A stretch of 64,000 bases of DNA from Campanula takesimana (Eukaryota > Streptophyta > Magnoliopsida > Asterales > Campanulaceae). Positions within the stretch are counted from its first letter, which is position 1. The number at the start of each line of letters is the position of its first letter. The notes beneath the pieces were generated by a model that did no database searches, was not told the origin of the DNA, and worked only from the letters and a program-made list of their open reading frames with translations. The stretch covers positions 229,001-293,000 of the forward strand of contig JAOWBW010001314.1 of NCBI GenBank assembly GCA_026119855.1, written 5' to 3'. The translations under genes and the position numbers were made by a program. Of this stretch, positions 12,401 through 22,352 are shown piece after piece.

Positions 12401-13363
12401 GCAGAAATTGCATTTCAGGTTATGAATGAACCAACTCTTGCTTCTCATTTCTTCCTTCGTTTTGAATGCAAGTTTATTCTCACTATTTTCAAATTATTTT
12501 CTAGACCTTCACCTTCCATTTTTCTCTCCAAAGATCTTTTGAGGACTTTGTGTCAATTCCCCCTCCTGTTCAAACTGCAGATCTTATGCCATTTTCTCAT
12601 TCTTTGCAGTTTGACCCTATTGAGTTTGAAACCGCCCTCAGAGTTTCAATGGGTGAATCTTTAGAAGATGCCCATACCATTTTAAAAGGCAAGGCCAAAA
12701 TGTCTTCTTCTCCTCCCCTCCAAACCGATGATGCCATCTCCATCTCTGATGATGAAGGTGATGTTTCTATTCCTGATTGTACTCCCTCTGATGAACCCTT
12801 CACTTCAGTTCCATCCTATCCTATTCTACCTCTTCATTCCACCACTGCCGATTTGATAGATGCGGTTAGGAACATTCAGTTCCATCAGCAGGCTTCAACA
12901 TCTCGGTTTGACACTCACCTGCTTACAATTCAGTCAGAACTTGATGCCATTAAGGGGGAGAGAGTGAATGAAAGATTTGATGATAGATCCAGACAGCAGC
13001 AGTTAGATGCAAAGTTAAATGGTATTCTTTTAAAACCAAATGGTTCTTCATGACCTTGTAAGAACCAACAATGAGTTATTATCATTGAAACTGCAAGATG
13101 TGGATGCTAGAGTGGAATCCTTAGAAGGAAAACTGGACTTAGTGTCAAATCAAATTGCATGCATTGGCAACAAAACCGCAAACATTGAGAAGAAAATAAG
13201 TGAACCAACTAAAGTTCGGCTTCATGCCGCTGATTTCATCTTCTCAACCGCATATGCATCTAGCTCAAGGAATGCTGCTAAAGACGCTCAAACCGATCAG
13301 GATCATATTACAGAGGATGCTGCAGCTACAAGGGATCCAGCCGAAGATGATCAAGTAGACTAG
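9425..13363 (+). pseudogene. Element A extra gene (third ORF, spliced; broken)
   Basis: Exon 1 (9425-9493) encodes a short Ser-rich start beginning MAPKK and ends ATG|GTATGA. The intron runs to TTTTTCAG at 10149. Exon 2 opens in frame at 10150, exactly like C and D, but soon meets a stop (about 10225) and frameshifts. Later open pieces (10371-10667, 10680-11906, 12011-12664, 12550-13053, 13040-13363) align in order with the D protein: globular N-terminal region (KSKIRTHCRLLTRFLHQEP resembles KTKFKTHCRILTKIFLSYP of D), Lys/Pro/Ser-rich linker with basic KKRRR segments, and a C-terminal helical region. The linker (11230-11800) repeatedly uses AAACCG codons. Function unknown. Confidence 0.75.
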
Positions 13364-13836
13364 TTTCATTTACTTAGTCTTTTTGTGACTTGATTTTCTT
13401 TGCAATTCTCTTGTAATTCTCTATTGTAAATGCAAACCTTATGATTAAATTATAATGAGAATGAATGCATTGCATTTCAGTTTCCAAAACTTTGTTTATT
13501 CAAACTGCCTGTTTGTGGAACAATGCTTGCATTTTTCAAAACTCATGCACTTTGTTCATCATGAAAATTATTTTTATGTGCATTTGTTCTAAACATTCAG
13601 TTTAAACTTGCATATCTGATTTTCAAAATCATATCATTTTATATGCATCTGAATGTATTTCTTTTCTATCTTTCCTTCATTTCCTTTTTTTTTTTTTTTG
13701 ATAGATTAGAAATCTATGATTAAGCATAGTGTGTGCATTGACTTGGGGCATGAAGTTTCAAGAAAACTTCTTTTGGACATGTTATTACCAAGTACAATGT
13801 TTTGCTTTATCATAGTGTGGTAATGGCATCAATCAA
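13364..13836 (+). other. 3' untranslated region of element A before the purine tract
   Basis: AT-rich with a 15-T run at 13686 and no ORF. The last 60 bp, ending in GGCATCAATCAAATAGGGGG, are nearly the same as in C and D, so this end is under constraint. Confidence 0.6.
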
Positions 13837-13890
13837 ATAGGGGGAGATTGTTAGGATTCATTGTTAGTACACCCACTTGATTTGATTGAT
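13828..13890 (+). promoter_or_regulatory. Inverted repeat enclosing polypurine tract and LTR start, element A
   Basis: ATCAATCAAAT (13828-13838) and its exact complement ATTTGATTGAT (13880-13890) flank the purine tract AGGGGGAGA (13839-13847) and the first bases of U3. Eleven perfect pairs with a 41-nt loop are possible. The same arms occur in D and C with a longer loop. Confidence 0.6.
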
Positions 13891-15388
13891 CCATATCACG
13901 TGTCTTTTTTATGAACTTTAGGAATCATGTAATGAAGTTATACTTCAATTTTTAGAAAAGTCCATTTCTAGATTTTTATTTGTCTAGGCTGAGTTTTTGA
14001 TTCGGTTTAACCGTAGCGGTTTAGCTCTTTAAACCGCACTTGTGCTATCTTTGAACCACCAGCATGGAGCCGCAGAGTATTCATCAAAACCGCATGCTAC
14101 AATTTTGATGAACCGTTCTTCAAAGTTTCTTATGGAACCTCTGATGCCAACTTGATGGAACCGCATTCTACAGTTTCATTGAAACCGTATATCAAGTTCA
14201 TCCTTGGAGCCGCTCCAGTGCCTGGTGGAACCGTAGAGCATTTATTGAAGAATTCAAGTGTCATTAATTCTTTGAGACAAACATTCCCTTTATGACCGTA
14301 AATGAATGTTTTATGACTTGTCAAAATAACTTCAAGTTAACTTGGAGTCTCTGCAAGGAATTTCGGTTTTGTCCAAGAATTTGAAATGTTTACCGTTAGT
14401 CCTTTCTCTGCAACAAAAGACAATGTCAGGTAGTGGTGCTACAACTACCTAGGACTACAAGACAAAACCAAGGACGATAATGACAGCTCAACCAATTGGA
14501 TTTCGACAGCAGTTGTACCCTCAGATTTAATTCAAATCTTTGTCCAACGGTCACAAGGGTGCACTGCCTATAAATAGCCTTCATTTCTCAACATTGAAGG
14601 CTGCTGATCTTCAAGAGATATTATTCCCAAGTGTTCAAGTTTGTTTTGAAGATTTTACCCAGAAATTCAAATCTTCATTCATCTCCGTTGGGAAACCCAG
14701 AATTCTTCATCAAGCTTCAAGCCAAACAACCATTCATACTCAGCCTTTACACCGAAAGTTTTTCATTTGCTCATCCATCACTTAGATCTTTAGAGCATTT
14801 CATTTTTTCCACACACACACCCGATTTATATAATCACATAGATTATATATTTCAAAAACACCGGTTGTTATAATAGCTTTGTTAGGTTACATTGATTGTT
14901 TAGAGTTTAGATTCATCTTGTAAAACCTCCTCTAAATTAATACAAGTCTAGTAGCTATTAGAAAATCCTAGACTAACCATCTAGGTAGAGGACGTAGTTC
15001 ATTCAAGAACGAACCTCTTCAAATTGTGTGTTTGATCTTTACTTTCTGTCTTGTTATTTATCTTTCTAGTTTGTGGTTTATAACTTAATCCATCTTCGAA
15101 ATGACTTGAAACATGACTTGTATTTTTCTTTGAACTTTAAGTTGAGATTATCAGTTGCATCATTGTGTTTTTCAACCCGAGTCAAACCGCCCAACTCTTT
15201 AACTATCCTCTTGGCCAAATCGCAAAACTCCGCTGTGCATTTTATCAGTTCGGTTCCAGTGCTTTGAACCGCAGTTGGCCAAACTGATAAGTACTCGTTT
15301 GAATTTTAAGGATATTTTCAAAAAACGTTTGGACCGCTATTCACCCCCTCTAGCGGTTCTATACCCTTGTTGCCCTCTGGGACCAACA
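13849..15388 (+). repeat. 3' LTR of element A
   Basis: 1540 bp, begins TGTTAGG and ends GGGACCAACA. It is followed by GAAAC, the second copy of the target duplication, and then the gag codons of element O on the minus strand. Confidence 0.92.
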
Positions 15389-16153
15389 GAAACAAATTGC
15401 ATCCTTTTGTGAATCGGGTTTTGCAACTATAGCGTTGGCAACATTTTCCTTGCTAATCTTGGGTTTGGCAACCTTTGCCTTACCCTTTCCTTTGGCACTT
15501 GGTCCATTTCTATCATGAACCATGAGCACTGGAGAACCTTTCTCCACTATCTTCATCTCCGCAGTTTTTAGCATGTTATGCAACTCGGAGAGATTCTTAT
15601 CCATTCCATGCATGTTATAGTTCATCACAAAGTGATTATAACTCTTAGGCAATGAATTAAGAATGAGATCCGTGGCTAGCTCTAATGAAATCGGATAGCC
15701 AAGTTTCTTAAGATGCTCCACGTAGCCTTTCATCTTAAGCATGTGAGGTCCCACTTGTTGCCCTTCACTCATTTTGCAAGAAGTGAATGCAACAATGGTC
15801 TTATACCTCTCTTGCCTAGCTTGCTCTTGAAACACGTCTCTTAACTACACGCCTATCTCATAGGCTTCCAAATGTTCCAAACTTTGTTGGAGTTTTGAGC
15901 ACATGGTCGCGAGCATGAGACAACTCACATCTCTAGAATCATTCCGATGTTTCTTGTGATTGTCTCTTTCTGACCTAGGGGCGTTGTCTTCGGGTTCTGC
16001 AGGAATAGGCCCATCAAGAATGTACAACTTATCTTCTTGTCTTAGAACAATTCTTAGGCTTCAGATCCAATCCATTAAGTTTGTACCATTCTCTTGAAGC
16101 TTATCCTTCTCAAGGATCGATTGCAATGAAATTGATTGAGTGTTGGATGTCAT
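15389..16153 (-). pseudogene. Element O gag (broken)
   Basis: ATG at 16153 opens MTSNTQSISLQSILEKDKL, a typical copia gag start, but the frame stops after about 30 codons. It resumes at about 16027 with YILDGPIPAEPEDNAPRSE and again at 15835 with the capsid (UBN2-like) core (LPKSYNHFVMNYNMHG, LHNMLKTAEM). It ends at the first cysteine of a zinc knuckle (DAICF), where element A is inserted. The knuckle continues at 1549. Product: nucleocapsid protein of a copia element, non-functional. Confidence 0.85.
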
Positions 16154-17628
16154 TATCTACAATTATGCAAAATTTCCAAAATTTTATAAGTACCAATTTC
16201 ATTAAAGAGATAATGATGTATTCTTTCAAAAAATACTCCCACTAAATTATATAACCTTCTTATACAACATTTGTATAATATAATTTAAATGGGCTAAGAT
16301 CCAACTTTAATTTAATTTCAAGTCCGCTTTGGCGTGACCGCTCAAAATCAAATTACTTAGGTAGACAACTCTTGTGAATCATATCCCATATGACTCTTAG
16401 ATCCTTTATGAGATTCTTTAGAAATCCAATTTTAAAAGCATGTTTAATCTCATCTTTGCCTTAGGCCAAAAACTGTTTTGACGCCTAATTAAGTCCAACC
16501 ATTTTAAACGCATAGGAAACTCTTATTCACTCATCTTGCTCATACATGAATAAAATCAATGCACCTCGCTTTGGCGAGCCCACACAAAATTACCCATGTA
16601 CTTATAAGTGTTTTAATCATGGCATGACAAAAAGGACTTAAAATTTTAAAGAAGGTTCATCATCATATAGCATACAATACATTTATGAGCACATAAGATA
16701 AACATGTTGAGCATCAAGTTTAGTCACTAAATTAATCTCCATTAGTTTAAGCATAATATTTATGTGTCATTAGTTTCTCTATAATTATGATGATGCGACT
16801 ATTTGAACTTTGGTTATCATCTCCAAATCAAGACAACAAGAAGTGCGACCGAACTAAGCCATAGGCAACCACAATTCCGCACTAATTCAAGAAACCAAGA
16901 AAGTAGTCCATGTGGCCGAAACTAAGCAATAGATGGTCTCGATGAACGTAGGCCAATTGCATTCACAATTTCACATGGATCTCCAAACTTGAATCAAGAA
17001 CTTTGTTTCTCAATTTTAGCAATTATGAACTCTTCATAATTCTAATTTCGTTTTATCTTTGAATCTTTGATTGCGATCAATTTTGGGAAACACAGTCTCG
17101 AGAACGTAGGCTAGCCATCTAAAACTTGATCCAATCTTAGAATTCACAAGACTAAAACAAACAAGAAATTTAAACCACAAGATCCACCCCAAAACCTAAG
17201 CCCCGTCCGCACCAGAACCCTAGGTCCAGCCGGGTCAAGGCTTAGGTCCGGTCAGACCTTCTGCGAAAAATCAAAATTTTTAAATTCACAATTATCTCAA
17301 AATTGTTTTTCCCCGATTCAATTAGGATTTGATGTTCTTGGTGATCCAATCACCATGATCATCAAAACCTTGAATAAACCATTTATTCATGAATCTCTAG
17401 ATTATCAAAACTTTGATCCAATCAAAAATTCATAACCTAAGCAATTTTAAATCCACCATAATTTTTATTGCGATTGAATAGTGTGATTAAAGTTACAAAA
17501 ACAATAAACCACATAAAACGCATAGACCACATAAACATCATAATTCCAATATTCAAATCATGCTAGACACATAAATAATTTTTATACACACAACATGATT
17601 ATGTATTGAAATAATCAACATGAACGGG
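16154..17628 (-). other. Long 5' leader of element O
   Basis: About 1.48 kb between primer site and gag start on the minus strand. No ORF is supported. It contains a short group of GTCCG/GGTCCAGCCGGGTC-like motifs at 17206-17262, the motif that forms the LTR array. Confidence 0.55.
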
Positions 17629-17640
17629 GCTCTGATACCA
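17629..17640 (-). other. Primer binding site of element O (tRNA-iMet)
   Basis: On the minus strand TGGTATCAGAGCCCC, one base after the LTR end. Confidence 0.9.
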
Positions 17641-17641
17641 C

Positions 17642-19162
17642 TGTTGGGTTTCCTAAGATCTTGCGCAGCGGAATAAAACAATAAAATTTTCATGAAACCA
17701 AAAGCTCATAGATCTATTCATGTAATTAAATCAAATACTGCATAATGAATACTAGAATACTAACCCTTGATGCCTTTGATTAACAACCTTGAATCTTGGT
17801 GGAGATTTGATCACGAACAACATCAGGAACACGAACTATGGAGGCGATAAGCTTCACCCTCTATTGGTATCCACACCTCGAACGAATATCAAGAAACTTC
17901 TTGATCTTGGTTGCTAGACCAAAATTGTGAAACACGCTTTCACAATTGTATATAGAACTATATGGAATTTATGTTGTGATGTTCTTGTTCTTCATCCAAG
18001 GGATCTTAGAACAAGAAATAACTCTCTCAAACTCTTTGGAGGCTTACACAACCTTATGTAGTCATTAGGGCAACTAGAGGATGTTTTTATACTTGTTTCA
18101 CCTATTCCAAATAGGTAACAAGTGACCAAACCCGCAAGAAAACGGACTAGGAAAATCCCAGGCCGAAACCGACTGGTCCGCCCGGGTAGCAAAGAGGGTC
18201 CGACCGGATCCAAGCAAGGTCCGACCAGGTCCTTTAACTAGTCCGCCTGGGTCACAAAGGGGGTCCAGCCGGGTCCTATACAAGGTCCGACCGGACCATC
18301 CAATTTCTCTGGTTTTCTCCTCTAAATTCCCAAAATCCTCCAAAAGTCCTTCGACCCATAATTCTAATTAAGTCCTTTAGGATTCGTTCTATTTATGTGT
18401 GACCCTATAGGATTACATTAAGTTTGCAATGGGTTTAAACATAAACCCATATGATATAATTAGGTTCTAGCAAACCATCATACCTACCCACATAGTGTAA
18501 CTATATACAAGTTCGCATTCCTTATAAAACATGTCACAATCCCTTTGTCCTCGATGTCATTGAACACAAGTCATGGTCATCAAGTCAACTTGTATTTGTT
18601 CAATACTTTCTCGATCCCGAATATGCTGATAATCCAAATGACAATGATCCAATCAATTCATTTGAGTTTGGCCAAACATTTCATCAACATCATTCTACGA
18701 GGGGCCCAAGCTTGACATCTCTCCGAAAAGGGACAAATCCATTTGGCTTATTATTCTTCCCTACGTGAATCCGATTATGCCAATCATACCATTTATAACT
18801 TCCTGGTTAAAGGTAGCGTTTGAATATGTCGAACATAATGTTCATCAAGTGGAAGACTATAATAACTTCATGTCTAAGGATTCAAATGACATAACTAATA
18901 TGAGATCTATATATGAAATTGACCATGACATAAATCTCATAAAGCGGGTAATGTCCAGTACCTTGTTCTCCAACAAGTACCCATAAGTCTAACATGATCA
19001 TCCCATGAACATTTAGAATTATACTAGTGCTTCATAAGTACTAGGGATAGAGATTATTATAAGTAAACATGAACAACAATAATAATTAAAATATCTCTTT
19101 ATTAATATGAATAAAATGATAACATATAGAACATTTAAATAAACGTGCCTAGGGCACCAACA
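17642..19162 (-). repeat. 5' LTR of element O
   Basis: 1521 bp with ends TGTTGGG and CACCAACA. A minus-strand TATAAAAA lies at 18084-18091. Just upstream of it (18175-18300) is a regular 22-bp array. No second LTR is in the window, so divergence cannot be estimated. Confidence 0.85.
18175..18300 (-). repeat. 22-bp phased GGTCCGRCC array in LTR of element O
   Basis: GGTCC boxes start at plus-strand positions 18175, 18197, 18218, 18240, 18262 and 18284, i.e. steps of 22, 21, 22, 22 and 22 bp. Each box continues as GRCCGGGTC or a near form, while the 8-10 bp between boxes vary. It lies about 85-210 bp upstream of the presumed TATA box. Confidence 0.85.
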
Positions 19163-19184
19163 CTAAGAAGCGAGCAGTGACAAT

Positions 19185-19748
19185 ATGAATGAGGATGGTG
19201 ATTATGCCCTAGTGACTGAAGAAGAAGCTGGTAAGGAAGTTGCATGGGTTCTAGATTCGGGAGTTTTTTATCGCATGTGTTCGCGCAAGGAGCAGTTTAC
19301 AACGTACGAGCAGAAAGATGGAGACCGTATTTATATGGCTAATGGATCAGTCTGCGAGGTAGTTGGCATGGGATCCGTAAATGTGAGAACTTCTGGTGAT
19401 AACTATCTCACATTGAACAAGGTGAGACATATTCCACAAGTAGCAAAGAATCTGGTATCACTCAGTCGGTTGGACAATAAGGGATACAGTTTCAAAGGTG
19501 AAGGTGGAGTTCTGGATGTCTACAAAGGTTCAGATGTGATTCTGAAGGGTGAAAGAAAAGGTTTCTTGTTTATCCTCCAAGGTTCTGAGATTGGTGAGGG
19601 TGTTGACGAGCAGGTGGAGCAGCGTTTTACTCTAGGCGGGAGTGAACTGGGCAAGCCACTGCTAGAAGATCAACACACACCAGTTTTATCGGTCATGGTT
19701 GGCAAGATCCAATGTCGACTGGATGGGCCACATCTGAATGACTGTTAA
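19185..19748 (+). pseudogene. Element P protease and pre-integrase fragment
   Basis: VAWVLDSGVFYRMCSRKEQF is a retropepsin site (DSG). The usual histidine pattern after it (SxHMT) is altered to YRMCS. NKVRHIPQVAKNLVSLSRLD and GYSFKGEGGVLDVYKGSDVI match the protease C-terminal part of Tnt1/Tork-type copias. The frame ends in unrelated sequence at the deletion. The true start lies upstream of the O insertion; the ATG at 19185 is only the first in the remaining piece. Confidence 0.8.
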
Positions 19749-19766
19749 TTGCCCATTGGGGCGATT

Positions 19767-19925
19767 CTAAGTGCCCGTAGGTGCACGTCTGGGTGTCTGT
19801 AGGATACATGCATGCAGAATATCTGATTGTCCAGAGGACAAAGTTGTTTGTTTGGTGAGGCAAATTCTGAGTGTCTTGAAGATACATGGCGCGCGAAAAA
19901 TCTGGTTGTCCGGATGACAAATTTA
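19767..19925 (+). repeat. Imperfect tandem repeat in element P
   Basis: Two units starting near 19790 and 19868 share CTGRGTGTCT, AGATACATG/GGATACATG, ATCTGRTTGTCC and GAGGACAAA/GATGACAAA in the same order, about 78 bp apart. A shorter related piece starts near 19767 (CTAAGTGCCCGTAGGTGCA). Confidence 0.6.
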
Positions 19926-20052
19926 GTGTCTTTGACGAAAGACAGACTGAGGCAAAGGTGGAAAAATCTGTTTCTGGTACGAGGGATGTGGCTCAAGGTG
20001 GAGTCTATGTCGGTAGCTCGTGCATCTGAATTATTAGGGGAGATTCAAAGTC

Positions 20053-20062
20053 AAGGTGGAGA
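20053..20062 (+). other. Polypurine tract of element P
   Basis: AAGGTGGAGA ends one base before the LTR start; typical of Tnt1/Tork-type elements. Confidence 0.7.
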
Positions 20063-20063
20063 T

Positions 20064-20475
20064 TGTTAGAGTATGACTTTGAAAAAGAAGTCAAATTTGA
20101 GAAGAAAAAGGAAAGTAATTAAATCCTTTTGGGATTTAATTAAGGACTCATTCTGTCTTCTGGTTTAGGTCTCTAGCCTTTAAATACTAGTTGTAAATTA
20201 GTATTTTTTGCGCGTGGTTCAATGACATAGAGACAGAGATCAATAATTCTAGATCTAGGGTTTTGCATAGGTAGGAACTTTGTGATCAAAGTTCATGCAA
20301 ACATAGATTAGTGTGATCATCTTCTTGTAATTGTTTCTCCGCCATAATAATATTTGTTTCCCTTTGCCCGTGGACGTAGCCAATAGGTTGTTGGTGAGCC
20401 ACGTAAAATCTGTGTTCTTATTTGTTGATTTGCGTTCATTATTATCTGTTATCTCTTGGGTCGGATTTACTAACA
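20064..20475 (+). repeat. 3' LTR of element P
   Basis: 412 bp, begins TGTTAGAG and ends ACTAACA, a 6-bp inverted terminal pair (TGTTAG/CTAACA). The AT-rich DNA to 20640 holds no gene. Confidence 0.8.
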
Positions 20476-20744
20476 CTTAATTTCGTCGAACGGTTAAAAA
20501 CTCTTTAAATTAATAATTAATAATTTATTAATAAATTAATAATTTTTTAAATTAATAAATTCTAATATTATTAATTTATAGAGTTTTTACTGTATAATTA
20601 ATTTGGGGTTTTACCATTCAAATCATATTCCAACTAGCCAAACGACAAATAACACGTATAGTCTAAGATTTCGATGTCCACGCACGTACCGTCTCCATGT
20701 GTTTTTTTTTTTTAACGCAACAAAGACATCACTTGCATTGACAC

Positions 20745-20864
20745 GCAAATAAGATATGGCTATCCACAAGATATGGCTATCCACACATGTCGGAAGCTCA
20801 TTCCAAATTATACAATCGTTTGACGCAAGTGATATTCTAGAAAGAAAATCTGCTAAACCCTTAA
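20745..20864 (-). pseudogene. LINE RNase H-like domain, C-terminal end
   Basis: The minus strand reads RDVKGLADFLSRISLAS and then WNELPTCVDSHILWIA. This matches the end of RVT_3-type RNase H domains (N/K-GLADFLA followed by W..P.CVD). It continues the domain at 21898-22260 once the SINE and the copia fragment are removed. Confidence 0.65.
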
Positions 20865-20874
20865 CATCACGTTT

Positions 20875-21229
20875 TTTTTCTTTTTTTTTTTTTAAATTGA
20901 GTTTTTTATTAAGAGAAAATTTGGGGGAAACTAGTTTCTCCATAAGTTATAAAAAGTCTTGTTTTTATAAGGGTTAAGGTTTAGGGTTTAGGGTTTAGGG
21001 TTTAGAATTTAGGGTGTAGGGTTTTAGAGTTAAGAGTTAAAAAATGGACTTTTTATAACTTATGGAGGAACTAGTTTCCCCCAAAACCAACTCTTTTATT
21101 AATGATAGATAAATTGCCTTTAGGCTACATCAAATGGCCATGAAACAAATGTCCCTAACAGGATTCGAACTCGTGACCTCCATATAGGAAGCTAATACTG
21201 GATACCGCTTGAGTTAGAGCTCTTTGGTG
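20875..21229 (-). mobile_element. tRNA-derived SINE with nested MITE
   Basis: Flanked by the 10-bp direct repeat CATCACGTTT (20865-20874 and 21230-21239). On the minus strand the head reads CACCAAAGAGCTCTAACTCA and contains an A-box-like AACTCAAGCGG and a B box (AGTTCGAATCC, near 21155). The tail is the poly-T run at 20881-20893 (A tail). About 180 bp of its length is the MITE at 20913-21093. Confidence 0.75.
20913..21093. mobile_element. Mutator-like MITE with telomere-repeat core
   Basis: A 9-bp direct repeat TTTTATTAA flanks it (20904-20912 and 21094-21102), the length typical of Mutator-like elements. Ends begin GAG. The 39-bp arms 20920-20958 and 21047-21085 are inverted copies with one mismatch. 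The core (about 20971-21022) has four clean or near TTTAGGG units followed by degenerate ones (TTTAGAA, TTTAGGGTG). Confidence 0.75.
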
Positions 21230-21465
21230 CATCACGTTTAATAAGAGATGATAGACAGACGACGTGACTTGCACGACAAGTTACTATGACTTGCGTGTAA
21301 GGTTATTTGTTCTAATTAGGTTTTTATTTTACTTTCCTAATACAAGTGATAGAGTAGTTCTCAAGCAATATTAATGTATAAATAGGGTCCTTCATGTCAA
21401 TACAAAAAGGGTGATAATTTTATCAACCAAATTATGTTTATGTTCTTTATACTCTCTGTTTTATA

Positions 21466-21897
21466 TGGTATCTAGAGCATCAACGATCCAACCCTAATTT
21501 TTTTTTTCCATGGCCGAAAGCAGCCTTCTCCCAAATCCGGCAGAGCCGTCCAAACAACTAATTGTCATCACCCTCACCCACGTTCTCAAACTTACCCCTA
21601 CCAACTACATAGCATGGAAGACCCAAATTGAGTCCTCCCTACTCGGTTATGATCTTCCTACCTTGACGGAACCCTAACCGAACCCCCCAAACAAATTCCA
21701 AATCCGGCTGCCTCCCCAGACAACACCGATACACCCAAAGAAATCCTCAACCCTGCTTACACAACATGGTTCCGTCAAGACAAACTCATTCTCTCCGCCT
21801 TATCAGGAACCCTATCCGCCCCACTCGTCTCCCTCATCTCCCAATCCAAAACAACTCATGATGCGTGGAAGATCTTAGCCAATCACGGATTAAACCA
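21466..21897 (+). mobile_element. Copia fragment Q: primer site and gag start
   Basis: TGGTATCTAGAGC (21466-21478) is a variant tRNA-Met primer site, followed by a gag start. The upstream sequence, from somewhere after 21250, has a TATA-like TATAAATAG at about 21376 and may be its LTR, but no clear TG...CA ends are visible. No 3' LTR is seen, so the copy is truncated. It splits the RNase H domain of the LINE. Confidence 0.6.
21510..21897 (+). pseudogene. Fragment Q gag, N-terminal part
   Basis: ATG at 21510 opens MAESSLLPNP, then LTPTNYIAWKTQIESSLLGYDL, the signature of copia gag_2/UBN2_3 proteins (tNYxxWkxqi). A one-base loss near 21664 shifts frame. The frame continues with AYTTWFRQDKLILSALSGTL and ends at HDAWKILANH, where LINE sequence resumes. 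Confidence 0.75.
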
Positions 21898-22260
21898 CCA
21901 AACTCGTTGATTCCTTCCGTTGTCGAATGAATAGCATTGTGCACCACCGAGTTATCTAACTCGATCACAGTATTACGCCAACCCATACTTTTCACCCAAG
22001 ACAAAGCCTATAAAACCCCCATAGCTTCCCCTTCACGCACATTGTAGAGTGCAGGCAGTCGAATAGTTTTGGCTATGACAACATGACCGTGCTCATCCCG
22101 AACAACCAAACCCAGGCCAGTTGCACCGAGACATTCTGAAAAGGAAGCATCACAGTTCAGTTTTAGATAATGGTGTGGTGGTGGATGCCATTTGCAGCAA
22201 GGATTAGTACTAGTACCACTACCAGCTAAGTCTCCCTGCACAGCACAGAGCCTATCCTTG
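21898..22260 (-). pseudogene. LINE RNase H-like (RVT_3) domain, N-terminal part
   Basis: The minus strand reads HYLKLNCDASFSE, GLGLVVRDEHGHVVIAKT, REGEAMGVL-stop-ALSWVKSMGW and then VIELDNSVVHNAIHSTT. These are the conserved D...E...D blocks of the RNase H-like domain at the C terminus of plant LINE ORF2 and RVT_3 proteins. One stop lies between VL and ALSW (about 22008). Preceding sequence (AWQSLHEWKDAQ, 22261-22336) is the usual linker before this domain. Confidence 0.8.
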
Positions 22261-22352
22261 GACTATTCCGAAGATAACTCTGGGCATCCTTCCATTCATG
22301 TAGAGATTGCCAAGCTAGTTGGACCATGCTTCCAAAACCGTCTCCATGTGTT

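Larger units (their letters stand above)
1550..15388 (+). mobile_element. Ty1/copia Sirevirus-like retrotransposon A (complete, decayed), with extra spliced gene
   Basis: LTRs at 1550-3104 and 13849-15388 begin TGTTAGG and end CCAACA. The tRNA-Met primer site lies 2 bp after the left LTR, and a purine tract (AGGGGGAGA) lies 1 bp before the right LTR. Flanks are GAAAA (1545-1549) and GAAAC (15389-15393), a 5-bp target duplication with one mismatch. Internal order is gag, protease, integrase, RT, RNase H, then an additional gene (9425-13363). Large size, coiled-coil gag and an extra ORF after pol fit the Sirevirus (SIRE/Maximus) lineage. Stop codons and frameshifts occur throughout. It is homologous end to end with C and D but carries a different dispersed motif (AACCGC). 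Confidence 0.9.
1..19162 (-). mobile_element. Ty1/copia retrotransposon O (partial, interrupted by element A)
   Basis: Reading on the minus strand from high to low coordinates: 5' LTR (17642-19162), tRNA-Met primer site (17629-17640), long leader, gag (15389-16153), then protease and integrase (1-1549). The RT, RNase H and 3' LTR lie beyond the left window edge. LTR ends are TGTTGG/CCAACA. Element A (1550-15388) sits inside it. O itself lies in copia P: the base after its LTR (19163) begins P coding sequence. The target duplication of O would be CTAAG (19163-19167), but the other copy is outside the window. Order in the pol fragment is PR-IN, which is the copia order. Confidence 0.85.
19163..20475 (+). 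mobile_element. Ty1/copia element P (3' remnant)
   Basis: Starts abruptly at the end of the O LTR with copia coding sequence and ends with an LTR (20064-20475). Protease lies only 320 bp from the 3' LTR, so integrase, RT and RNase H have been deleted. The gag side lies left of O, outside the window. Confidence 0.8.
20704..22336 (-). mobile_element. 5'-truncated LINE, interrupted
   Basis: Flanked by a perfect 16-bp direct repeat ACCGTCTCCATGTGTT (20688-20703 and 22337-22352). The left end is a poly-T run, i.e. the poly-A tail of a minus-strand element. Coding remnants are the RNase H-like C-terminal end of a plant L1-type ORF2 (21898-22260 and 20745-20864). It is interrupted by a copia fragment (up to 21897) and by a SINE (20875-21229). 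Confidence 0.8.

Noticed and set aside
18765..18986. 73-codon ORF in the LTR of O
   Set aside because: No domain, lies within the LTR and runs against the element's own direction.
20971..21022. True telomere or chromosome end
   Set aside because: Only a few TTTAGGG units, enclosed by MITE inverted arms and far from any end.
21150..21229. tRNA gene on the minus strand
   Set aside because: A- and B-box-like sequences are present but there is no full cloverleaf, and the segment is flanked by SINE target duplications with an A tail.
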